Shown: positions 44,143 to 53,207, numbered from the stretch's first letter. The stretch: 64,000 bases of DNA from Octadecabacter antarcticus 307 (GCF_000155675.2 NC_020911.1:2780501-2844500), one strand, 5' to 3'. Made by a program: numbers and translations. The notes: generated by a model not told the origin, from the letters alone.

Positions 44143-44180
44143 CCTCTCATGATTTGCATGCAAATCACTGCCGGGCAGTG
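44143..44180 (+). repeat. Palindromic insertion element, copy 7 (in IS110 transposase)
   Basis: 38 bp: CCTCTC, perfect stem TGATTTGCATGCAAATCA, CTGCCGGGCAGTG. It lies between ATILID and the MPEI motif. Target: GAC/GAT. Confidence 0.9.
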
Positions 44181-44239
44181 GATGCCTGAGATCGAGTGGA
44201 CAGAATGCAGGTGGCCAGTTTGACTGGAACATCTAGCCC

Positions 44240-44276
44240 CCCTCTCACACATGCAAGCATGTGTGAGAGGGCAGTG
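44240..44276 (+). repeat. Palindromic insertion element, copy 8, extended-palindrome variant
   Basis: 37 bp in which the right arm is replaced: CCCTCTCACACATGC-aa-GCATGTGTGAGAGGG is one perfect palindrome, followed by CAGTG. The CTGCCGG part of the usual right arm is missing. It lies between SP and MTRQSGQW of the IS110 transposase. Target: CCC/GAT. Confidence 0.9.
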
Positions 44277-44553
44277 GATGACGCGTCAATCGGGCCAATG
44301 GCGAGGAAAATCATTCATTCAGGGCGGCCGGAAAGTAGTGCGGGACGCACTCTATATGCCTGCCCTTGTGGCGATGCGGCACAACCCCGATCTCAAGACC
44401 AAATACCAAGCCATGATTAAAGCTGGAAAGCCACCAAAAGTCGCCCTTACGACGCTCATGCGAAAGCTCATTGAACTCGCCAACGCCCTCATCAAAGCAA
44501 ATCGAAATTGGGTGGAAAAGGGGGCTTGATCAAGACGGATACTTCTTATTCAT

Positions 44554-44836
44554 GGCGGGTCAAGTCAGCGATTATACTGGCCTTATAGACAGGGAACTCG
44601 TCCCTGTATCCCTAGGCGCAAATCACGCAAGACAACCATCAAATACCCCTTTCGTGACATTGCTTTGCAATGCACTGCCGGGCAATGGATAAGAGACGCG
44701 ACAAACGACGCAACCACATCGAGCGCATGTTGGCAGGATCAAAGCGTCGCTACACGCTATGACAGAAGCCCAACGGTCTTCCTCTCCGCCATCATGCTCG
44801 CCGCCACCGTTAATATTTTGGTTATGAGTCCTGAGC
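44554..44836 (+). pseudogene. IS5-family transposase, right half with internal deletion
   Basis: The right half resumes AGQVSDYTG, then jumps (internal deletion of the middle catalytic part) to GTRPCIPRRKSRKTTIKYP, is cut by the insert at 44649-44687, and continues DKRRDKRRNHIERM and RYDRSPTVFLSAIMLAATV, the normal IS5 C-terminus. A short deletion also removes the FGRLKDWRR part. The gene cannot be functional. Confidence 0.85.
44649..44687 (+). repeat. Palindromic insertion element, copy 9 (in IS5 transposase, right half)
   Basis: 39 bp: CTTTC (altered arm), stem GTGACATTGC-ttt-GCAATGCAC with one mismatch, CTGCCGGGCAATG. It lies between IKYP and DKRRDKRR. Orientation is opposite to the copy in the left half of the same transposase. 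Target: CCC/GAT. Confidence 0.88.
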
Positions 44837-44900
44837 CTAAGCTAAATAGGCCACATAGGTTTCCCCACACGACCTACATTAACCCAATCAAAGACTGAAT

Positions 44901-45356
44901 TTAAAACGTCTCAAGCGTCAAAGTGGCATCGCAATAGGCACCGTTATAGGTTCCAACCCAGACATCAAGAACACCACTGCCAAGGTTTATCAGATCAAGC
45001 CGCGGGTCAGATTGACCATTGCTGTCGTCATCGTAAAACCACTGGGTGTCTGCCGAATTTACCAACAGTGCAGCGTCACAATTGCTCACAACTGAAATGA
45101 CCAGTTGATAGCCGTTCATATTGCCGAGGTCGAAAGAGAAGTCGGGCGTTGTTGTGAAATAACCAGTCTCATTGCTGCTGAAACCACAGTTTGGAAGGTA
45201 ATTTTCACCGCCTGCCGTGATGTTGAAACTGCGCGGTGAGTACAGTTGATCGCCGGATGAGTTATATGAGTTAGTGCCCCAGATAGTGTAGTCTGGGCAA
45301 GCTTGTGCAGCACCCGCAAAACTAAAAGTTACTGCAATCGCGATAAATAAATGTCT
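44901..45356 (-). CDS. Secreted PPC-like protein, paralogue A
   Basis: The 151-residue product starts at ATG 45356 with a signal peptide (MRHLFIAIAVTFSFAGAAQA) and four cysteines (ACPDYTIWG, NCGFSS, NCDAALL, YCDATLTL) that could form two disulfides. The second half resembles the pre-peptidase C-terminal (PPC) fold: LVNSADTQWFYDDDSNGQSDP and LDVWVGTYNGAYCDATLTLETF. A close paralogue lies at 46692-47168 with an IS630 between them, so the two arose by tandem duplication. The insertion lies directly upstream of this copy and may have removed its promoter. Confidence 0.75.
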   Translation of the reverse strand, partial: RHLFIAIAVTFSFAGAAQACPDYTIWGTNSYNSSGDQLYSPRSFNITAGGENYLPNCGFSSNETGYFTTTPDFSFDLGNMNGYQLVISVVSNCDAALLVNSADTQWFYDDDSNGQSDPRLDLINLGSGVLDVWVGTYNGAYCDATLTLETF

Positions 45357-45390
45357 CATGATATTCTCCAGAATTTTAGATATACTCACT

Positions 45391-46452
45391 TCACTCTAAA
45401 ACCCGAAGTTTTTGGAGTGATATGATGCGGAAATTATCAGTGACCTGATTTCGGAAGTCGCGCCATTGTTCTGGGATGGTTTCTCGGAAGAACTTCAATA
45501 TGGCTCCGGTAAATTGCTTCTGTGTGGGATATGCGCGGTTGTGGGTGACGTGCTGGTGCATCACGGCCCAAAGCCTTTCAATCGGATTTAGGTGCGGGCA
45601 ATAGGGCGGCAGCTGGATCAAGTGGATGCGGCAGTTTTTGCGCGCCAGGAAGCCCCTCACATCAGGCCCTTTGTGGTAGGCGGCGTTGTCCCAGATCACG
45701 TGGATGATGCGTTTATCTTGGTTGCGTGCCTCGATTTTGGCCAGCAATTGCACGGCACTCACGCCGTCCACTGTGATCGGCGCTACGAAAGGGGTATCGA
45801 AGGTTTAAAGGTTCAACGCGCCGTGAATGTTGACGCGCGCCCGGCCTGAAGTCGTTTTGAGCGTGGGGTTTGTGCCCTTCTTCACCCAACCAAAGGCAGG
45901 CTTGCTTTGATATTCTGGGTGCACGGCATCTGCAAAGTAAACCGCCTCATCATCGGCCAGAGAATTCAGCATGTTTTCATACATTGCGATGAATTCGGCC
46001 TGTTTGGCTACATCGGCCACGCGCGGCAGCGCCTTGGGCTTGCGATATTCAAAGCCTAGTCGCGCTAAAAGCTTAACATAGCCTGAATGAGAATATTCCA
46101 GATCGAACTGCGCCGCGACATAGGTGCGGATTTCCACTGTAGATCGGCAGAAATGTTCCTCAAGCCAAACGCAAAGAGCGGCTTCCTGCGCGACAGACAG
46201 CCGCGATTGCCCGCCTTTCCAACCGTCATATGCTACCGCATCCCAGCCCTCGGACAGATATTGTTTGTGCCAGCCACGCACCGTGTCGTCATCAAGGTAA
46301 AGCACCTGCGCAATCTCGACACAGGACTTCCCGTCATCCAGTAGCAAAAGCGCATTCGCGCGGCGCGCAACGCCATGATCCTCGCGTTGGCGTTTTACAC
46401 AGCTCAAAAGCTCGCGGCGGTCTTCGCAGGAAAGAAAGTTGGGACGGATCAT
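45391..46452 (-). pseudogene. IS630-family transposase with one nonsense codon
   Basis: Two frames in the same register are separated by a single TAA at 45805-45807, in the segment GALNL-stop-TFDTPFVAPI where relatives have a Glu codon, so a single G to T change explains it. The protein of about 353 residues has an N-terminal helix-turn-helix (SCVEIAQVLYLDDDTVRGWHK), the first catalytic Asp in VYFADAVHP, the second in HVIWDNAAYHKG and the Glu in PPYCPHLNPIERLW. The gene end runs through the terminal repeat (ACCCGAAG). No palindromic insert is present in this one. The inverted repeat near 46485-46500 (CTTCGGGT) marks the other end. Confidence 0.88.
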
Positions 46453-46691
46453 AGGCGAAGAAGAATCTATTCCCGTGCAAACATCAACAAGTTCTTCGGG
46501 TCCTCAATGACGCGCAGTATATGTAAAATCTTAAGGAAAAAATAACCTCATACCCTAGCGTTAACTAGTGGATTTTGGATAAGGTCTTCCTAACCTTAGT
46601 GCCTGCAATAACTACCAAACACTATATTTCTCGAAAAAGGCCGCGCAAGTCCCACTAGGCTGCCAATAACGGCTGCCTCTACAAAAGAAGT

Positions 46692-47168
46692 TTAGAACGT
46701 CTCGAGCGTTAGGACAGCATCACAATAGCCCGGTTCATAAGTTCCGGCCCAGATATCAATGCGCCCATTGGACGGGTTGTTCAGCGTGATTTGGGCACCA
46801 CCGCTGCCATCATTATAGTCATCATCATCGTAATACCAATTCGCAGCACCAGTGTTGATCAACACCGCACTGTCACACAGGCCAGTCACAGTAATATGCA
46901 GGCTATAGGGCCCCATGCCGGACAGAAAGAACGAAAAGTCTGGCTGGCTAGCAAAATAGCCCGGCCCAGTGTCGGTCAGCGGCCTGACTTGCGAGCAATT
47001 AAAAATATAGTTGTCCCCGCCTGCGACGACGGAATACCGCTGTGGCGAATACAGTTGTTGCCCTGTCGCGTTGTACTGCTCAACGCCAGTCATCGAAAAC
47101 GTTGGACAGGCCTGCACGGCGGCAGTCGTCCCAAAGAATGCAAACATAGTGGTCACTAAAAATTTCAT
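46692..47168 (-). CDS. Secreted PPC-like protein, paralogue B
   Basis: The 158-residue product starts at ATG 47168 with a signal peptide (MKFLVTTMFAFFGTTAAVQA). It shares the cysteine pattern and ending of paralogue A: ACPTFSMTG, NCSQV, LCDSAVLIN and YCDAVLTLETF, with WYYDDDDYNDGSG, an acidic stretch that could bind calcium. The fold resembles a PPC domain standing alone. Function is unknown. It may be a small surface or periplasmic binding protein. Confidence 0.75.
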   Translation of the reverse strand: MKFLVTTMFAFFGTTAAVQACPTFSMTGVEQYNATGQQLYSPQRYSVVAGGDNYIFNCSQVRPLTDTGPGYFASQPDFSFFLSGMGPYSLHITVTGLCDSAVLINTGAANWYYDDDDYNDGSGGAQITLNNPSNGRIDIWAGTYEPGYCDAVLTLETF

Positions 47169-47291
47169 GTCATTTCCCCATTTCAGAATATTCCAAATGG
47201 TAGACTGACAATCCAACCTTTTACTAGGGATTATTTTGATCTCTTGGTCAGGTTATCCATGGGGTCGCGTCATATTGTGCGCTTCAGACAC

Positions 47292-47330
47292 GAAAAAGGC
47301 CGCCCCCTGAACGGGAAGCGGCCTAAATTT
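47292..47330 (-). terminator. Rho-independent terminator of tig
   Basis: On the minus strand AGGCCGCTTCCCG-ttcag-GGGGCGGCCTTTTTC forms a GC-rich hairpin with T-run about 17 bp after the tig stop. Confidence 0.85.
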
Positions 47331-47346
47331 CGCAATACTATAAGGC

Positions 47347-48678
47347 TTACTCTTCTTCGAGCGCTTCAACAGCCTTTTGCAGCTCATCCTTGTTCACTTC
47401 TTTTTCTTTCATCGAAGCGGCTTCAACGATGTGATCGACAACCTTGTCTTCAAACAAGGGTGCGCGAATCTGTTGCTGCATCTGTGGGTTCTTCTGAACA
47501 AACTCAAAAAACTGGCGCGCTTGGTCGCCGTACTGACGCGCTTGGTTCATCACCGCTTGGGTGAACTCCGCGTCAGACACCTGAATTTCAGCCTTTTGAC
47601 CGATTTCAGCCAAAAGCAAGCCCAGCTTTACGCGTCGGTCTGCCAGTTTGGTGTGCTCATCGGTGGTCTCGACCTCGGGGTGGTCATGGCCTTCAACCTC
47701 GGGGTTGTCTTCGTGCCACAACTGGTGCGCGATCTGGCCAGCTTCGGCTTCAACCAAGGACGGTGGCAACTCGAACGACACCATCTTGTCCAATTCATCA
47801 AGAAGCGCGCGCTTGGTAACTGCACGTGCAGCGCCAGAATACTCTTCTTCCAGCTTCGATGTGATCTGACCCTTCAGACCTGCAAGGTCTTCGGCGCCAA
47901 ACTGCTTGGCCATCTCATCGTCAATCTCGGACGTCTTGGGTTCTTTAACATTCAAGATTTTGCACTCGAACACGGCGACTTTGCCTGCAAGGTGCTCAGC
48001 ATTGTAATCCGCAGGGAACGTGACTTCGACATTCTTTTCTTCGCCAGCTTTGACGCCGATCAAACCTTCTTCAAAACCCGGGATGAACTGACCGGACCCA
48101 AGTTCAAGCGCATGACCCTCAGCCGCACCGCCTTCAAACGGTTCGCCGTCAACCTTACCAAGGAAGTCGAAAATCACTTGGTCGCCATCTTTGGCTTTTG
48201 CGCCCTTCTTGCGATCATCAAAATTCTTTGCAGTCTCCGCCAGGGACGTCAGCGCCTCTTGCACTGATGCGTCGTCCGCCTTCACAACCAGTTTTTCCAG
48301 CTTGATATTAGTGAAATCAACCTCGGGAACGACGGGCAGCGCTTCGTAAGAAACGTTAACTACAACATCGTCGCCTTCTTTCCATTCGTCATTGGCCATC
48401 TTCATCTCAGGCTGCATCGCCGGGCGATCGCCAGACGTTTCCAGATGCGTGTTCATTGCACCGTCAACGGATTCTTGCATGGCTTCGCCCAAAACCTTGG
48501 GGCCAAACTGCTTTTTCATCATCGCCATAGGGACTTTACCCTTACGGAAGCCCTTCATCTCGACCTCGGGTTGCGCCTCTTTGAGCTTCTCAAGGACTTT
48601 TGCGTCCAGCTCGGCGGCCGTGATTTTGATCTCGTAGCCGCGCTTGAGGCCGTCGTTCAGGGTCTCTTTGACCGTCAT
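47347..48678 (-). CDS. tig: Trigger factor
   Basis: The 443-residue ribosome-associated chaperone starts at ATG 48678 with [17 protein letters not shown] and the ribosome-binding domain, including the signature [17 protein letters not shown] (residues about 45-61). The FKBP-type isomerase domain follows ([39 protein letters not shown]), then the long helical C-terminal chaperone arms. The upstream open frame to 48768 is not conserved. This housekeeping gene sits inside an IS-rich stretch, so the ISs here are not one horizontally acquired island. Confidence 0.97.
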   Translation of the reverse strand: MTVKETLNDGLKRGYEIKITAAELDAKVLEKLKEAQPEVEMKGFRKGKVPMAMMKKQFGPKVLGEAMQESVDGAMNTHLETSGDRPAMQPEMKMANDEWKEGDDVVVNVSYEALPVVPEVDFTNIKLEKLVVKADDASVQEALTSLAETAKNFDDRKKGAKAKDGDQVIFDFLGKVDGEPFEGGAAEGHALELGSGQFIPGFEEGLIGVKAGEEKNVEVTFPADYNAEHLAGKVAVFECKILNVKEPKTSEIDDEMAKQFGAEDLAGLKGQITSKLEEEYSGAARAVTKRALLDELDKMVSFELPPSLVEAEAGQIAHQLWHEDNPEVEGHDHPEVETTDEHTKLADRRVKLGLLLAEIGQKAEIQVSDAEFTQAVMNQARQYGDQARQFFEFVQKNPQMQQQIRAPLFEDKVVDHIVEAASMKEKEVNKDELQKAVEALEEE

Positions 48679-49106
48679 GGTATCGTCCTTTTCTTTTCTC
48701 ACAGGCCGAAGGGCCATAAATATCGAGGTGCGGGTGAAGGGACTCTTGAAAACGTTTAAATTCAACAAGCTAAGACTAGCCGCGCGTAATTTCTGCGTAT
48801 TTCAGAAGTTTTTACTCCCGCATATATCTTTAGAGGGACGGCGATGCCCTCCCCCTAAGTCGCGCGTTTCCTAGCAAAGTGTAGACAGGGATGCGAGAGG
48901 AAAAAGCGAGAAAACAGAACGAAAGAGAAAACACCATGCCAGACATCTCGGGGTTATCTCTCCATTAGGAGGATGATGGCTTCTGGCGTTCATTGAATTC
49001 ACTTACCAGCTCGATGAACGCATTGTGGATGCAGGCCTTTCGCTGATCGATCTAGCATCCTTGATCTGGCCAAGGCCGTTGCGTGTGAACGCTTTGGGCG
49101 GTGGGC
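48679..49106. other. Region upstream of tig with unidentified remnants
   Basis: The right side of the tig promoter lies here. From about 48990 the minus strand reads IHNAFIELVSEFNERQKPSSS, which looks like the fragment of a protein, but I cannot name it. No complete gene is visible in this 430-bp stretch. Confidence 0.3.
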
Positions 49107-49193
49107 TCAACTGATCGACGCAACACATTCGGCAAATCTCTCAGCTGGTGTTTGATATTGCAAGGTCTTGCGCGACCGTTCGTTCAGCTGCAT
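49107..49193 (-). pseudogene. IS30-family transposase, C-terminal remnant
   Basis: The minus strand reads LNERSRKTLQYQTPAERFAE followed by CVASIS and a stop. This matches the usual end of IS30 transposases (NxRPRKxLxxxTPAExF). Nothing else of the element is visible; the IS1182 element directly right of it may have replaced the rest. Confidence 0.6.
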
Positions 49194-49304
49194 TACGGGT
49201 CGGGATCGTCTTTTCAGCTCCCATGTTGGATTATGGAGGCGGGTCAGGGCCATTCTAGGCACATCCCGACGTTTCCGGGCTAAATTGAAGCCGACTGCGG
49301 CCTT

Positions 49305-50792
49305 TTACGCCTTCATGGCCGCAATCATCGCTGGAATGCCCATTATGTTCATGATGCGGGTCATATTGTGGGCCAGCACATGCATCGCCATCTCCGCCGC
49401 CACCTTTTTGAGGGTCCGCATCTTGAAGTGCGTCGCTCCAATCCAAGATTTGATCGTGCCGTAGGGATGCTCGACGGTCATGCTACGGACAGCCAGTTGC
49501 GCTGGATCTGCGTCTGACCGGTCTTGGACCCTCGCCAGTACATCTTCGAGCTCCCAACGGCGGACACGCCGCTCTTTGCCTGTTGTGCATTTGGCTTTGA
49601 GGACGCAATCAGCGCATGCTCCTGACCAGGATGATTTGATCGCTTTGCCGTCTTGCTGACCGGTAAATCTGTATGTCAGATGTTCCCCTGCAGGACACAC
49701 ATACACGTCCAGATCGCGGTCATATGCAAAGTCAGCTTTATCAAATTGACCGCGCGCTGCAGCATTTGGGGTCATCGGCTTCGGGACAACGACCGAGATG
49801 CCGGCCGCTTCACTGGCAACAATTTCCTCGCCCTTGTAATAACCCTTATCCACTGCCCGGCAGTGCATGTTTACATGCATGAGAGGGGGCGATTGCTATG
49901 AGCGTCCGTCGTCATGGCATCGCGCGCTGCAACAGCCATCATCGACAAAGCGTCGCGATCAAAGCCAAGCATGGTGACGTCGTGCGCAACGATCAGGTGG
50001 TTATCAGCCTCGACAGCCGTTTGAACATTGTAGCCTACAATACGTGGCATGCGCGCCGTTGTTGTCATTGATCTGGCATCTGGGTCGCTGAATGAGACCT
50101 GTGTTTCGCCCGTCTTGTCCATCTGCTGTTCAATTGATCTGTAGCGCACGGCTTCCTTTTGCTGGTGTTCCTGCTTCCTCAGGGTGCGTTCCATGCGGGC
50201 TTCCGGCAGCCATTGTGCCAGTTTGCTCGAACACCTCATCGGCGCGATCCAATTCACCCAAGTATCGCTCAATGGTTTTGTCGATCTCACCCAACTTCTG
50301 GCGCAGCTTGCCGCGCGTATAATTCTTGGCCTTGGAATTTACCGCCTTGAACCGACTGCCATCGATGGCGACCACGCCCCCATCAAGCAGATCCATATTG
50401 CGGCACAAAGCCACGAACTGCTGACACACCTTGCGGATCACAGGACCGTTATCTTTGCGGAAGTCGGCAATCGTCTTGAAGTCCGGCTTCAGCCGGCCCG
50501 TCAGCCAAATGAGCTCTAGATTGCGACCGCACTCTCGTTCCAAACGACGCGATGACTGCACTTGATTGAGATATCCGGAGAGATAAATTCGCAGCATCAG
50601 CCCCGGATGGTAGCCGGGCCAACCAGTGGCGGCAGGCTGTGCGTTGAAGCCAAGCACCGCTAAATCCAGCATGTCGGCAAAAGCATCAATGGCACGGACG
50701 GGACTGTTCTCATCAACATAATCGTCGAGATGTTCGGGCAGCAAGATCGTCTGCTGACGGTCTAAACCTTCGATGAACTGCGTCATGAGCAA
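49305..50792 (-). pseudogene. IS1182-family transposase, broken by frameshifts and one palindromic insertion
   Basis: The N-terminal part reads MTQFIEGLDRQQTILLPEHL, then SPVRAIDAFADMLDL and DFKTIADFRKDNG, typical of IS1182. The frame shifts near 50190, continues RMERTLRKQEHQQKEAVRYR and YNVQTAVEADNHLIVAHDVT, shifts again near 49905, and is cut by the insert at 49851-49887 between LIAIA and DKGYYKGEE. The C-terminal part shows CPAGEHLTYRF, CTTGKERRVRRWE, VEHPYGTIKSWIGATHF and ends normally. The right IS end probably includes GGAGGCTGTGTGAAAACTC (50843-50861, minus strand). Confidence 0.88.
49851..49887 (-). repeat. Palindromic insertion element, copy 10 (in IS1182 transposase)
   Basis: 37 bp: CACTGCCCGGCAG, stem TGCATGT-tt-ACATGCA, TGAGAGGG. 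In gene direction it lies between ATCGCC and GATAAG (IA-DKGYYKG). Target in element orientation: GCC/GAT. Confidence 0.92.
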
Positions 50793-50924
50793 CCTCCGTA
50801 TCGAGTACAGAAACTATACCATAATTGGGGAAAAGCAGGGGAGTTTTCACACAGCCTCCGGACTTTGCTGTTTTTCACCCCGCTGCGGAAGCAAATACGA
50901 TGGTGACTTGATCAAGCCGACCTA

Positions 50925-51206
50925 CTACTCATATTTTGCGACCTCACCAAGAAATAGATAAACGTTAAGGAAGAATGAATATGCCTCTTCAGCGGTAACA
51001 TTACTATGAACACCCGCCGATACCCAATCATACAAATTGGTTAGGTTTTGGCGCAGTTTGGCTCTTCTGTTTTCACTGATCGTGTCGACTGAAATATTCG
51101 CGTTCAGTCGGTTTTTGTGCCGCGACGCATCCAGCGACAGTTCATTTCCGCCAATACCAATAGTTTTGTCCGAAGGTGGGTAGGCCGCGTCTGCAAAAGC
51201 TTCAAT
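50925..51206 (-). pseudogene. 3' fragment of an unidentified gene cut off by IS1595
   Basis: About 93 codons remain, from the IS1595 target duplication (IEAFADAAYPP) to a stop at 50925. The sequence contains DASRHKNRLNANISVDTISE, then NLYDWVSAGVHSNVTAEEA and ends FFLNVYLFLGEVAKYE. The pattern GVH-x-xVTxxEA with a helical end resembles the C-termini of some AbiJ/AbiT-like defence or nucleotide-handling proteins, but I am not sure. The 5' part is not found right of the IS, where an IS3 begins at once, so the gene start has been lost. Confidence 0.5.
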
Positions 51207-52374
51207 AAGGCTTATCCCTTTTAGTCCGGTTGCCCCACATGTTGACGCGGCGCAGAACCTCGCCCTTGTGGCTTGAGAGGCGGATCGGATCAGTTTGTAA
51301 CATCTGGTGGGTTTATGGGGCGTGGCTTTTGCCGTGAACAAGGGCCTTCAGGCGCGCTGTTCAACAAAATCACGATATGTCGCTGGGCCAATACCAACAC
51401 CGATCCCCAGCAGCGTGTCGAAGGCGCTTCGCATGTGTCGCCGTCGGTTCCAGCGGAACACAAATTCGTCGAGATAGCGTTGCAGATGGCATTTTCTGAG
51501 GCCGTGGAAGACGCCTTTTGCCCACGTTTTTAGGTTGGAGAACACGCGGTGGACCCAGTGGAGTATGTCATGTGCCTTCTTGCCGCTGACGACCTTCGCC
51601 TCATGCGTGTTTGCAGGGGGATTTTCGTAACCTAGCCAGCCATCCGTGATGACGTGAGCGCCAGGCTCTACAGCCTGACCAATGAACCCGTGTAGCGTCT
51701 TTGATGCGCCGTCGGGAATGTGTTTCATCCTGATACGGCGCGGATGTCCGTCTCTTGATAACTCGACGGCGCAGACGACAAACATCTTTCCGACCGGGCT
51801 CCGCCCACCCTTTGGCCGGTCCTCGGGATCATGCCGGGACCGGAACGGAATCTCTGTTTCATCGATCTCGACAAGGTCTTTCAGGGGGTTGCGGTCAGGG
51901 TTGACCATCGACCGCCGCAGCTTTTGCAAGAGGAGCCACGCCGTCTTGTAGCTGCCAAGGCCAAGTTGCGCCTGAAGTTGCAGCGCTGACATGCCGTTGG
52001 AATGGCTGGTGATGATGTGCGCGGCAAGAAACCAAATTCGCAACGGCAAATGGCTGCTGTGCATCACCGTGCCAGCCGTCACGGATGTCTGCCGTGCGCA
52101 ACCGGCACATTCCCAAGTCGCGCGATTTCGCTTTAACGGCCAGCCCTTGCAGGTGCCACAGGAAGGACACACAAAGCCCTCAGGCCAACGATGTTCCGCC
52201 AGATAATGCGAACACGCTTCCTCATCAGAAAACCTGGCGTCGAACGCCGGGCGGGACATGGGTTTGTCGTTTTTCCATCTGGCTGGCATGGGTAGAACAA
52301 TACAAGAACATTGTAGATTGGCAAGCCGCTTCACACTACATCAGGTGCCGCCGGAGCAAAGGGGATAAGCCTTA
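51207..52374 (-). mobile_element. IS1595-family element, intact, with 8-bp target duplication
   Basis: The ends AAGGCTTATCCC (51207-51218) and its inverse GGGATAAGCCTT (52362-52373) continue as imperfect inverted repeats (TCCGGTTGC and TCCGGCGGC). The direct repeat GCTTCAAT flanks the element at 51199-51206 and 52375-52382. An 8-bp duplication is typical of IS1595. Intact ends, duplication and transposase show this is a recent insertion. Confidence 0.9.
51348..52289 (-). CDS. IS1595-family transposase
   Basis: The 313-residue protein has an N-terminal zinc ribbon (FVCPSCGTCKGWPL and WECAGCARQTSVTAGT, four cysteines, residues about 34-65) and a DDE-type catalytic domain (DDE_Tnp_IS1595) with LVEIDETEIPFR, HVITDGWLGYEN and the C-terminal HWVHRVFSNLKTWAKG, where IS1595 proteins carry Asn/His in place of the usual Glu. 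The frame is unbroken and no palindromic insert is present. I chose the start MPARWKND at 52289; other in-frame ATGs at 52334 and 52259 are possible. Confidence 0.9.
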   Translation of the reverse strand: MPARWKNDKPMSRPAFDARFSDEEACSHYLAEHRWPEGFVCPSCGTCKGWPLKRNRATWECAGCARQTSVTAGTVMHSSHLPLRIWFLAAHIITSHSNGMSALQLQAQLGLGSYKTAWLLLQKLRRSMVNPDRNPLKDLVEIDETEIPFRSRHDPEDRPKGGRSPVGKMFVVCAVELSRDGHPRRIRMKHIPDGASKTLHGFIGQAVEPGAHVITDGWLGYENPPANTHEAKVVSGKKAHDILHWVHRVFSNLKTWAKGVFHGLRKCHLQRYLDEFVFRWNRRRHMRSAFDTLLGIGVGIGPATYRDFVEQRA

Positions 52375-52481
52375 GCTTCAATTATGGACCTGTCGCGCTT
52401 TCGTGCCACCCCAAGTGCTCGTTTAAGCCACCTTGCGTTCGAAAGCGATGGGGCTTTTCCAACCCAATGTTGAGTGACGTC

Positions 52482-52519
52482 CACTGCCAGGCAGGTGATT
52501 GCATGCAATCACTGAGAGG
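52482..52519 (-). repeat. Palindromic insertion element, copy 11 (in IS3 orfB)
   Basis: 38 bp: CACTGCCAGGCAG, perfect stem GTGATTGC-at-GCAATCAC, TGAGAGG. Removing it restores YNPRRRHSTLGW exactly. Target in element orientation: GCC/GAC. Confidence 0.93.
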
Positions 52520-52896
52520 GGCGTGGATTATAGAAGCCATTAATGTATCCAAAGATTGCCATCTCGGCACGCCTGCGGGTTTCCCATGTGTCGCGCCAGA
52601 TCAGTTCGGCCTTGCCTTGCCCCGGCGGTGAATATTTATCGCCACATCACGTTTCATCCGATTGCTTACTGCCCAACCTATGATACGGCGCGACTGCAGA
52701 TCCAAGATCACGGCCAAATACAACCAGCCTTCACGCGTCCAGCTATAGGTAATGTCACCAGCCCACTTCTGGTTAGGGGCATCTGCTGCAAAATCACGGT
52801 CCAGCAAGTTCGGCGCGATATTGAACTTATGATTACTGCCTGTTGTCGCCTTATGTTTGCGTGTTCTAACCACAGATATGCCATTCTGGCGCATCC

Positions 52897-52933
52897 GTTG
52901 CCCGGCAGTCGATACGCAGTATCGATGAGAGGG
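52897..52933 (-). repeat. Palindromic insertion element, copy 12 (in IS3 orfB)
   Basis: 37 bp: CGTTGCCCGGCAG, stem TCGATAC-gca-GTATCGA, TGAGAGG. It separates HRRVGR from MRQNGISVV. Target in element orientation: CCC/GAT. Confidence 0.92.
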
Positions 52934-53170
52934 GGCGGCCCACCCGACGATGACCGAAATCTAGGCCAGTCTCTTTCAGTCCCTCAGTCATGCGCGGCCT
53001 GCCATAGCTGCCAAAGCTGAGACGAGATTGTTCTTTGATGTGCGCCAGTGTGACCAGATCAGAACGCTGTCTGCGACTGGCAGGACGGCTGCGGAATGCC
53101 CACAAACCACGAGGGCTGACGTCTAAAACGTCACATAGCCGATTGGTGGAGAAGCTTGCGCCGTGTTCTT

Positions 53171-53207
53171 CCCTCTCAGCGAATTTTCAATTCGCCTGCC
53201 GGGCAAG
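53171..53207 (+). repeat. Palindromic insertion element, copy 13 (in IS3 orfB start)
   Basis: 37 bp: CCCTCTC, stem GCGAATT-ttc-AATTCGC, CTGCCGGGCAAG. It lies just before EEHGASFSTNRLC near the orfB start. Target about CTT/GAA, the least typical of the set. Confidence 0.88.

Larger units (their letters stand above)
43435..44529 (+). pseudogene. IS110-family transposase, broken by four palindromic insertions
   Basis: After removing the inserts at 43732, 44066, 44143 and 44240 the frames join into one IS110 transposase of about 315 residues. The N-terminal RuvC-like DEDD domain shows IGIDISKATLDIHRLSDGK and VIYEATGAYHSGLERAL, then AKTDAV joined to DAKMLAVMG. The C-terminal domain (Transposase_20) shows ILRSIP joined to IGAVCAATILID, then DRMQVASLTG, RQSGQWRGKSFIQGGR and a normal end ANALIKANRNWVEKGA. 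There is also a small deletion near 44192. No active enzyme can be made from it as it stands. Confidence 0.9.
43211..44553 (+). mobile_element. IS110-family element inserted in the IS5 transposase gene
   Basis: The flanks rejoin the IS5 transposase: ...RL(S)YDxx on the left and AGQVSDYTG on the right, where intact relatives read FMTAGQVSDYTGA. No inverted repeats or target duplication are seen, as expected for IS110 family. The element has a 224-bp left non-coding region, a transposase gene and only about 24 bp after it. It is the youngest insertion in this nest but carries four palindromic inserts itself, so those are younger still. Confidence 0.82.
42588..44837 (+). mobile_element. IS5-family element with TA duplication, interrupted by IS110
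   Basis: The left end GGCTCACGACCCATTA (42588-42603) matches the right end, whose reverse complement reads GGCTCAGGACTCATAA (44822-44837). TA flanks both sides, as for IS5-family members of the IS427 group. The transposase gene in it is split by an IS110 element (43211-44553), by palindromic insertions and by an internal deletion. It lies directly after the IS481 element. Confidence 0.82.

Noticed and set aside
41838..44687. CRISPR array or tandem repeat region
   Set aside because: The repeated units share arms, but spacing is irregular (roughly 70 to 960 bp), orientation varies, and the sequence between them is transposase coding sequence, not spacers.
45391..46452. Programmed frameshift in the IS630 transposase
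   Set aside because: The two open parts are in the same frame, separated by a single TAA; it is a nonsense mutation, not a frameshift site.
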